Of a stretch of 36,736 nucleotides of DNA, positions 23,628 through 29,379 are shown in pieces (position 1 is the stretch's first letter; each line of letters begins with the position of its first letter). This stretch comes from Sulfuritalea sp. (GTDB lineage Bacteria > Pseudomonadota > Gammaproteobacteria > Burkholderiales > Rhodocyclaceae): assembly GCA_030696505.1 (NCBI GenBank), contig JAUYSD010000068.1:1-36736 (forward strand), in the 5' to 3' direction. The translations under genes and the position numbers were made by a program. The notes below the pieces were generated by a model that saw only the letters and a program-made list of their open reading frames with translations, did not search any database and had not been told where the DNA came from.

Positions 23628-24246
23628 CCACACGATGGTAAGGGAAGCCTTGCGCGTGGTGCTGGAACAGGACAAGAGCATGGAGGTGGTGGCGGCAGTC
23701 GGCGATGGCGAGACAGCCTTGCAGTTGGCCAACGAACTGGCGCCCACCGTGGTGGTGATGGATGTTGCGCTGCCTGGGCAGTCGGGCATCGAAACCACGC
23801 GGCGCCTGCTGGCCAGGCATCCGCAGATCAAGGTGCTGGCCTTGTCCACCTACCTCGATCGGCGCATCATCCAGCAGATGCTCGATGTCGGTGCCAGCGG
23901 CTATATCGCCAAGTCGGCAGCCGGCGCCGAGCTGAAACAGGGCATACGCAACGTCGTCGCCGGCCGCAGCTACCTGTGCTCAGAGGTCGCCGCGCTGGTC
24001 GCCGACGGCCTGCGCGACCGCCACAGCGCAGGGGGGCATCCGGAGCCCAGTTCCCTGTCGCGGCGCGAAGTGCAGGTGGCCACCCTGCTGGCGGAAGGCA
24101 AGAGCGCGCCCGACATCGCGGCCGAACTGCATATCGCGCCGAGCACGGTCGACGTGCACCGGCGCAACCTGATGCGCAAGCTGGAGTTGCACAATGTGGT
24201 GGAACTGACCCGCTATGCCATTCGCACCGGCCTGGTCCTGCCCTGA
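23602..24246 (+). CDS. NarL/FixJ-family response regulator
   Basis: A 214-residue regulator with AAGGAG before its ATG. Receiver: acidic pair Asp8-Asp9, phospho-acceptor Asp54 in VVVMDVALPGQSG, Ser/Thr in LALSTY and Lys104 in GYIAKSAAGAEL. The C-terminal LuxR-type helix-turn-helix (about 148-207) reads LSRREVQVATLLAEGKSAPDIAAELHIAPSTVDVHRRNLMRKLEL. Dimers of such domains bind short inverted repeats near -35 elements. The nearest candidate target is the perfect AATACC-N8-GGTATT 68 bp after its stop, and four further operator pairs exist in the window. The kinase partner is encoded immediately upstream. Confidence 0.94.
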   Translation: MIRIMLVDDHTMVREALRVVLEQDKSMEVVAAVGDGETALQLANELAPTVVVMDVALPGQSGIETTRRLLARHPQIKVLALSTYLDRRIIQQMLDVGASGYIAKSAAGAELKQGIRNVVAGRSYLCSEVAALVADGLRDRHSAGGHPEPSSLSRREVQVATLLAEGKSAPDIAAELHIAPSTVDVHRRNLMRKLELHNVVELTRYAIRTGLVLP

Positions 24247-24290
24247 GGCAAGCCTCCTCAAGGCATTCGCGCCAGATCGGGCAGGCAAGC

Positions 24291-24359
24291 ATTACCGGGA
24301 CGGCGGTTAGCAAAATACCTGTCTGCCGGTATTGCCAAGCGCTATGGCCTGAATAGAAT
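24291..24359 (+). promoter_or_regulatory. tandem-palindrome promoter of the RHH-like/78-aa unit
   Basis: Sites ATTACC-N8-GGTTAG (24291-24310, weak) and AATACC-N8-GGTATT (24314-24333, perfect) start 23 bp apart; TAGAAT (24354-24359), 20 bases on, is a good -10. The first candidate start codons are TTG 24395 and ATG 24470. Confidence 0.7.
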
Positions 24360-24469
24360 TATCTATCGTCAAAGTTGTCCCCGCGTCGGGCGGCTTGATC
24401 TCCAGATCGTTTCGTTTTCCAGGCAGCCGCGCCGTGCGACGCGGCTCCATAGCCAAGAAAGTTCCTGAA

Positions 24470-24853
24470 ATGCCTGCAGCCAAACCTCCCGCTACTCCCC
24501 GGGCGCTTGTTCCGATCGAAGCTGAATCCGGCACCGCCGGCCGGCGCGTGCGGCTGGCCAAGGTGCTCGCGGCCAGGCCGGCTGCGAGAATTCCGGACAT
24601 GGCCGCACCACTGCCAAGCAAGGCGCAGCAGCATAAATCCGCATCGAAACGCTACAAGCTTCCCGATGACGAAAATGCGCAGCTCGGCGCACTCAAGCAA
24701 CGCCTGCAGGCGCTGGGTGCGGACGTCAAGAAAAGCCAGTTGCTGCGCGCTGGTCTGGCGCTGCTGGTCGCCATGAACGACGCTCAACTGACGCAGGCGA
24801 TGGCGAACATCGGCATCGTCAAGGCTGCATGCCAGCCGCAGCGGGTCAGCTAG
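24470..24853 (+). CDS. basic protein with ribbon-helix-helix-like C-terminus
   Basis: 127 residues from ATG 24470 (weak AAGAAAG upstream; TTG 24395 would add 25 residues). The first 70 residues are Ala/Pro/Lys/Arg-rich and disordered-looking (KPPATPRALVP, RLAKVLAARPAARIPDMAAPLP). Residues about 70-105, ASKRYKLPDDENAQLGALKQRLQALGADVKKSQLLRAGLALL, fit a ribbon-helix-helix DNA-binding core: a short strand, helix, turn, then KKSQLLRAGL for the second helix. It may therefore be a nucleoid or operator-binding protein. It has the tandem-palindrome promoter, so it could be a second-tier regulator in that regulon (inference). Confidence 0.65.
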   Translation: MPAAKPPATPRALVPIEAESGTAGRRVRLAKVLAARPAARIPDMAAPLPSKAQQHKSASKRYKLPDDENAQLGALKQRLQALGADVKKSQLLRAGLALLVAMNDAQLTQAMANIGIVKAACQPQRVS

Positions 24854-24886
24854 AGATTGGCCGGCGAGACAGGCGCGGAGCGCGCG

Positions 24887-25123
24887 ATGGCACAACGGAT
24901 TCCACTACTCAATGAAATCGTCGGCCTGCCGGCGGCGACTGCGCTGGCGGATGTCGCCTGCGCCAGCGAAAGGCGCTTCCAGCTACTGATCGACCAGGCT
25001 TCGCGCGGCGATCCGGATGCCCAGCGCGAGGTGGTCAGGCTGCGGCTGGCTTATCTGAACTGGGCCTACGGCCACCAGATACCCAGGCAACTTTCGGCAC
25101 GCCCTTACGAAACCCGGGTGTAA
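24887..25123 (+). CDS. small hypothetical protein, 78 aa
   Basis: ATG 24887 with GCGGAG six bases upstream, 33 bp after the RHH-like gene. The product is helical (RRFQLLIDQASRGDPDAQREVVRLRLAYLNWAYGHQIPRQ) with no membrane segment or Cys motif of note. The phrase ASRGDPDAQREVVRLRLAYLNW vaguely resembles a Sel1-like repeat but only one unit is present. No family is assigned. The stop lies one base before the duplicated terminator that marks the island's left edge. Confidence 0.6.
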   Translation: MAQRIPLLNEIVGLPAATALADVACASERRFQLLIDQASRGDPDAQREVVRLRLAYLNWAYGHQIPRQLSARPYETRV

Positions 25124-25124
25124 A

Positions 25125-25159
25125 AAACCGCCCCCATGGATTTTCCATGGGGGCGGTTT
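25125..25159. terminator. long perfect hairpin terminator, left copy of the acnB terminator
   Basis: A 16-bp perfect stem (arms 25125-25140 and 25144-25159, containing CCGCCCCCATGGA) with a TTT loop. On the minus strand it is followed by a T-run, on the plus strand by TTT only, so it was built to end minus-strand transcription. No intact minus-strand gene now lies upstream. Its stem, the base run after it and the following sequence match the acnB terminator at 31165-31200. Confidence 0.85.
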
Positions 25160-25162
25160 GAA

Positions 25163-25175
25163 AGTTGGCGCTGGC
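25163..25175 (+). repeat. dispersed repeat copy 4 (shortened)
   Basis: AGTTGGCGCTGGC, then C in place of G. It follows the duplicated terminator at the same distance as copy 5 follows the acnB terminator. Confidence 0.6.
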
Positions 25176-25185
25176 CATACGCCAA

Positions 25186-25262
25186 ATGCGCGCCAGACTT
25201 GCCGAGAATCGCGTGAGCCTTCCTCGTTACGCGATCATCGCATCCATCTTGGGCGGCGGGGC
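25186..25262 (-). pseudogene. decayed acnB 3'-part fragment
   Basis: From ATGCGCGCC (25186-25194) the sequence tracks acnB from 31543 for about 80 bases: ACTTGCCGAG, AGCCTTCCTCGTT, GATCATCG and CATCCATCTTGG recur in order with small changes and indels. Read on the minus strand, pieces of the AcnB peptide survive in two frames (PPKMDAMI and AILGKSGA), so it is frameshifted. About 300 bp of the acnB end are missing; the deletion joins two short ATGCGCGCC-like repeats (31237-31245 and 31543-31553 in the intact copy). Confidence 0.75.
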
Positions 25263-25349
25263 TCTGCATCGGGACGGCGGCATCGTGCCGTCGCCGGGGG
25301 GGAAGGCTTCGTGCTACGATAATTTCATCAAGCGACTGGGTTGATCCCC

Positions 25350-25655
25350 ATGCCAAAGCTGTACGAGTATTTTGGTTTGATCGTCATGTTCTACGCAAAC
25401 GAACACGACCCCGTCCATGTTCATGGCAAGTGCCAGGGGCGCGAATCCCGCGCCGAGATAGTCGTCGTCAACGGCATCGTTACAACGATCCGCTACAGCG
25501 GCGTGGTTGGGCGGCTGCCGCTGGAGACGAACGAAATGCGATACTTCGAGGAAGTCGTTGGCGCGCGGGCTGACGATATCGTCGCCAAGTGGATCGACTT
25601 CTTTGTGCTTCACAAACCTGTCAAGTCGGAGCGCATCACGAGGAGACTGAAATGA
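25350..25655 (+). CDS. DUF4160 protein (putative toxin-antitoxin component)
   Basis: A 101-residue protein. Its start, MPKLYEYFGLIVMFYANEHDPVHVHGKCQGRESRAEIVVVNG, is the DUF4160 signature: a strand, FY-N-EH-P-HVH, then a second strand. The overlap with the next gene is ATGA. DUF4160 and DUF2442 genes occur side by side so often that they are treated as a putative toxin-antitoxin pair; which is toxic is not established to my knowledge. The His-rich HDPVHVHG could bind metal. It is the first plus-strand gene of the island. Confidence 0.88.
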   Translation: MPKLYEYFGLIVMFYANEHDPVHVHGKCQGRESRAEIVVVNGIVTTIRYSGVVGRLPLETNEMRYFEEVVGARADDIVAKWIDFFVLHKPVKSERITRRLK

Positions 25656-25930
25656 ACCCTAGCGTCATCAATATCATTACCGCCGAGCCGGCCGGTGATT
25701 GCCGGATTCGACTGACTTTCGACGATGGCAAGGTGCAACTGGTCGACTTCAAGCCTTTCCTTCAGCGCTCGCAACATCCCGAAATTCGCGCCTATCTCGA
25801 TGAGGCACGCTTCGCTGCCTTTCGCATCGAGTATGGCGAACTGGTGTGGGGCGACTATGAGCTGTGTTTTCCGTTGATCGACCTGTATCGAAACCAGTTG
25901 GACAAGGGCGTGGCGCTGGAGGCGGCGTGA
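25652..25930 (+). CDS. DUF2442 protein (putative toxin-antitoxin partner)
   Basis: A 92-residue protein overlapping the DUF4160 stop by 4 bp. NIITAEPAGDCRIRLTFDDGKVQLVDFKPFLQR and FAAFRIEYGELVWGDYELCFPLIDLYRN show the DUF2442 pattern (two beta hairpins, then GELVW...DLCP-like segment). The coupling and small size fit a module with DUF4160. Both genes are intact, unlike the second toxin-antitoxin pair 100-500 bp downstream on the other strand. Confidence 0.88.
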   Translation: MNPSVINIITAEPAGDCRIRLTFDDGKVQLVDFKPFLQRSQHPEIRAYLDEARFAAFRIEYGELVWGDYELCFPLIDLYRNQLDKGVALEAA

Positions 25931-26024
25931 GGCATGCCCCCAGCGGGCTGACTGCTGTTCCATGATGAAGAGCGCCACCGACGATTTCCCGTCGAGGGCG
26001 TTGTCAAGGGTCGGCACTGATGGT

Positions 26025-26130
26025 ACGGCGCCTGCACCGTCACCGCTGATACAACACGCGGCAGGTCAACGAATCCGGCCTTCGACAAGAAAATCAGCGG
26101 TGAGGTATTGACGACCGCCGCATCAGCCAC
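26025..26130 (-). pseudogene. remnant of a PIN-domain (DUF3368-like) toxin gene
   Basis: GTG 26130, with GGAG eight bases upstream, opens VADAAVVNTSPLIFLSKAGFVDLPRVVSAVTVQAP, the characteristic first strand and helix of DUF3368/PIN toxins (NTSPLIxLxKxG). After about 35 codons the similarity stops, and no frame continues with the remaining acidic PIN residues. The rest of the gene has been deleted or scrambled; 25931-26024 holds nothing recognisable. Confidence 0.7.
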
Positions 26131-26140
26131 GCGCCAACTC

Positions 26141-26410
26141 CTATTGATGGTGTTCGTTATGGATTTCAGCTTCGCGGCGAAAATCGTCAGCGGAGTTGTC
26201 CAGCAGCGTCGCGCCACGCTGCATGGCGTCGAGCAGGAAAGTGGTGCGCAGGACACCAAGCCAACTCGCCGCGACGCCGGAAGTGATGGCACCGTCGCGG
26301 AACAGGTTGAGAGCCGCCTCGCGCTTGACGCGCTCGGCGAACTGCTCGGCGTTTGTGTGCAGGCCGATCAGCAGTTAGGGCGGGCATTCGATCTCGACGA
26401 TGTTGCGTAT
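26141..26410 (-). pseudogene. UPF0175-like antitoxin gene with a lost start and a nonsense codon
   Basis: The frame reads RNIVEIECPP, stop (TAA, plus coordinates 26375-26377), LLIGLHTNAEQFAERVKREAALNLFRDGAITSGVAASWLGVLRTTFLLDAMQRGATLLD and ends at TAG. This is the layout of UPF0175 antitoxins: a short strand, EEFAxxxKxxxALxLF, then GxxxSGxAAxxLGxxRxxFL. A good AAGGAG stands seven bases before ATA where ATG is expected. Two independent lesions mean it is inactive. It begins 32 bp after the ATPase stop on the same strand and precedes the PIN remnant by 10 bp, the usual order of that pair. Confidence 0.75.
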
Positions 26411-26442
26411 GGCGGTGCTCCTTGTGTCGCCTGATCTGAATA

Positions 26443-29379
26443 CTAGCTTTGCCCATCTTGCTGCGCGGCAAGCTGCTCGGCTGTTACGTGATCAAACAAT
26501 ACGCGAGCCTGCAGACTATGGAAACCCGGTCCATTGATGCGCATTCTGCGTACCGTGTTGGATTCGCCGGTAAACTCGGTCTGTCGGCGCGTCCAGCCCA
26601 GCATATAGAGACCGCTGTCGGTTTCTCTCGCCGCATCCAAGGCCCGTTCTTCTTGGTGCAGCAGCAACAGCAACGTAAATGGTCGTGCCGCATGCTCATG
26701 TAGTCGCAATAGTGTGGCGAGAAAGCGCGTCAGTTCACGGAATGTTGGCTGGTCCATCTCCTGAGCGGGATCGTCGAGTAGGAGCCAGGCATGCCGGAAG
26801 CGGCTGTCTACCATGAAGCGGGTAAAGGTCCACGCCAAGCCAAGGACGTGTTGCTCGGCGTTGTTCAATAAGTAGCGGACAAGGGTATTTTCGCCCGCTG
26901 TCAGATAAACGCGCTGGTCGCCACGCCGAATCTCCAGTTGAAAGCTGGGGCGTGCAGGCAGGAGCCATGGCGCGCTGGTCAGGTTGGCGGCAATCTCCCA
27001 CCAGACCCGCTCCAAAGTATTTGGCAAGTGCGCGGTAATAATGCGCTGCGTCAAGTCCTGAAATGACTTCCTGACGGATTCCCAAGCGTCCGGTTCGTCA
27101 CCGATCTGATCGGCTTCCCGCCACTTTGTTGCAATGGCCGTGGAAACGTCCGCAAGTACCTTGGCTTGCCCATCATGGTTCAATTCTGTCGGCTCTGCTG
27201 GCGGTGTTGCCATATGGGCAAGCATGCGCTCGACAACGCCGCGTCTTTCCGGTATTCCCAGCCAAGCGCTTGCATCGAATGGCTGGCCGACCACACGGGA
27301 CAGAATATCGTTCAAGCGATTGCGTGTCGGCTCAGGTACCGGGCACTGGTTCTGGCCGAGCGCCTTGAGCTGTGCTTCGATGGCACGGATTTCCTGCGAG
27401 CGCGTCTGGTATTCCGCGCGAATCTCTCCAAGCTTGACCTCAACCTCGTCGTGCAGTTCCTGTGCCACCTTGCGGATACCGCCACGATCCGTAAGTTGGG
27501 TGGCGCAGGTAGGACACGTGTCGGGATGATCTTTTTCCCATAAGGCGACGTACTGGAGCGTCGATACCAAGTGCTCAAGCCTTTTGCGCGCTGCCTGACC
27601 TTGTGCCTCGATCTTGTTTCTCGCTTCCAGCGTCTCGGCCAGTCGGAGGTTTAGTGGCGCGGCAGAGGAACCGGGTTCGCTGCTCGCAGGGGCAGCGGGG
27701 CGAGCGAGCCATTCGCCCCAAGCGCGAGCTGCTTGCAACAGATCGGGTAATTCGCCAGAGAGATCAGTGGTCTGCTCATTCAATGATTGCAACAAGGTGC
27801 GTGTTTGCACAAGGCGTGTCGCGAAGCTGGTAACGAACGGGCGGAGAGCGTCTGCCATGCTTTTTTCGTTGGTGCTAATCAGGGCGGCCAAGCGGGCAAG
27901 CATCTCGCCTTGGGAACGCAAGGCATTGTCTGTGTCTTCCCATTCTGCAAGCACGGTTTCCGCAATGCGGCCTTCATTGCCGCCGAGCTTTGAGTGCACA
28001 CGCAAATAGTCGAGAAGGCCGGCTGCGGGTCTAGCTAGTGCCTCGGCAAGCTTGCGTTCCCCTATGCGGGCGAAAATGGTATCTCGCTTCTTGGTAATGG
28101 CGTTGAGGCCGAAGTCCTTGTTGAAGGCACTACGCTTGGCGTGGGCCGCGTCGTAGCCGTTGTCGAGGTGATTGGACAGTTCGCGTGAGAGGGTCGAGAA
28201 ACTGCTGGCGACACGCGCAGCCAGTTCGGCGGACGACAGCCGTGCGAATTCCCTGCTTTCCTCCTGATCGCCAACAGCGCCCTCGATACGCGCTATGGCT
28301 GCGTTGGCTTCGTCCAGGTTTCCCACCAGCCGCTGACTGACCGGCAACATGCCGTGGGGGGCGATGGCGATCCGCGGCTCCGCCCCACGCCCACTCCCGT
28401 TCTTCGGGGACAAGTAATTTTGCACATATCCCTTGGCCGACTTTTCCTTAACTACATCCTTGTTATCCAGAAAGCTTTGGAATCTGGTCGACGAACCCTC
28501 TGTGGCGATGGATATAGCCTCGGCCAAGGATGTCTTGCCGGTACCGTTGGGACCGAAGACGATCCATGTACGCGCTTTGTGGTTGCCGCCGCGCCCAGGC
28601 GAGCCATCCAGTTTCAGGCGGCCAATCGAGCGAAAATTCTCGATCTCGATGCTCTTCAATTCCGTGGGAGTTTGCTGTGTCGGAGAGGCTCGCCCTGCCG
28701 CATAGGCATCGGCTTTTCGCTCAATCTCCTCGGCGATGGCCATTTCTGTCGGACGACTGAACCCATTGGCAAAGCCTGCCAGTGCACCGCGAACGTCCTC
28801 ATCGGCACTTTTCCAGTTCTCCACTTCCAATGCGCCGAGGGCAAAGACTTGCCGTGTGGACAAGAGAAGACGGGGCAGGCCATGGCGATCGAGGGCTGCC
28901 CGAACGCTCTCGCCGTTTCCCAAAAAGATGGCGTCGACCGCAACTTCGTCGAAGGCACCACTCTGCTGTCGCGCAAGCATGATGGCGTCTCGCCACTTTG
29001 AATCGAAGTTTGTCGGGACAAGCCAATGCAGGCAAACGCGCCAAGTGCCCAGAGGGTCGTCGCGCGTATCGTCAGGGCTTTCACTACCGCTATATCGTGG
29101 CAACAATTGGGAGCGTAACTTCAGTGCCAAATTGATGTCTTCTGCCACTTGCTCGGTGACAGACGTAGCGTTCTCGGCGAGCGGAAGCAGATATAGAAGG
29201 AGTCCGATTTCACCATCTTCGACCACTCCGGCCGCTCGTTGACCGGCTGTCGCCGAATCGGTCAGGCTGTCACGGGAAACAACCCGCCAACGGGGGCCGC
29301 TATCTTGGTTGAAGCCGATGCATGCAGACGCGTAGCGGTCAATCAGCCATTGCTGGCAGTCGGAGAGGAGCGTGTTCAT
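26443..29379 (-). CDS. Rad50/RecF-like ABC-class ATPase with zinc hook, putative defence protein
   Basis: 978 residues. An N-terminal domain of about 235 residues of unknown fold (LLLYLLPLAENATSVTEQVAEDINLALKLRSQLLP) precedes the ATPase, which opens LKSIEIENFRSIGRLKLDGS with Walker A GPNGTGKT (276-283). Long helical arms at about 350-680 surround CPTC (622-625), a zinc-hook motif as in Rad50. The C-terminal lobe has an ABC-signature-like LLNNAEQHVLGLA (837-849), Walker B LLLDDPAQEMD (866-876) and a His switch at about 908. It is encoded after the SIR2-like gene with a 4-bp overlap. Comparable ATPases partner effectors in PARIS (AriA) and other defence systems. GC is visibly lower than flanking genes. 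Confidence 0.88.
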   Translation of the reverse strand: MNTLLSDCQQWLIDRYASACIGFNQDSGPRWRVVSRDSLTDSATAGQRAAGVVEDGEIGLLLYLLPLAENATSVTEQVAEDINLALKLRSQLLPRYSGSESPDDTRDDPLGTWRVCLHWLVPTNFDSKWRDAIMLARQQSGAFDEVAVDAIFLGNGESVRAALDRHGLPRLLLSTRQVFALGALEVENWKSADEDVRGALAGFANGFSRPTEMAIAEEIERKADAYAAGRASPTQQTPTELKSIEIENFRSIGRLKLDGSPGRGGNHKARTWIVFGPNGTGKTSLAEAISIATEGSSTRFQSFLDNKDVVKEKSAKGYVQNYLSPKNGSGRGAEPRIAIAPHGMLPVSQRLVGNLDEANAAIARIEGAVGDQEESREFARLSSAELAARVASSFSTLSRELSNHLDNGYDAAHAKRSAFNKDFGLNAITKKRDTIFARIGERKLAEALARPAAGLLDYLRVHSKLGGNEGRIAETVLAEWEDTDNALRSQGEMLARLAALISTNEKSMADALRPFVTSFATRLVQTRTLLQSLNEQTTDLSGELPDLLQAARAWGEWLARPAAPASSEPGSSAAPLNLRLAETLEARNKIEAQGQAARKRLEHLVSTLQYVALWEKDHPDTCPTCATQLTDRGGIRKVAQELHDEVEVKLGEIRAEYQTRSQEIRAIEAQLKALGQNQCPVPEPTRNRLNDILSRVVGQPFDASAWLGIPERRGVVERMLAHMATPPAEPTELNHDGQAKVLADVSTAIATKWREADQIGDEPDAWESVRKSFQDLTQRIITAHLPNTLERVWWEIAANLTSAPWLLPARPSFQLEIRRGDQRVYLTAGENTLVRYLLNNAEQHVLGLAWTFTRFMVDSRFRHAWLLLDDPAQEMDQPTFRELTRFLATLLRLHEHAARPFTLLLLLHQEERALDAARETDSGLYMLGWTRRQTEFTGESNTVRRMRINGPGFHSLQARVLFDHVTAEQLAAQQDGQS

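Noticed and set aside
25105-25356. An 83-codon minus-strand frame at the island's left edge
   Set aside because: It runs through the terminator hairpin and the decayed acnB fragment; the AILGKSGA in it is the acnB relic, not a new gene.
26119-26145. A sixth copy of the dispersed repeat, on the minus strand (GAGTTGGCGC, then GTGGCTGATGCGG)
   Set aside because: It needs two single-base insertions and lies in the opposite orientation at the PIN remnant's start; probably coincidence.
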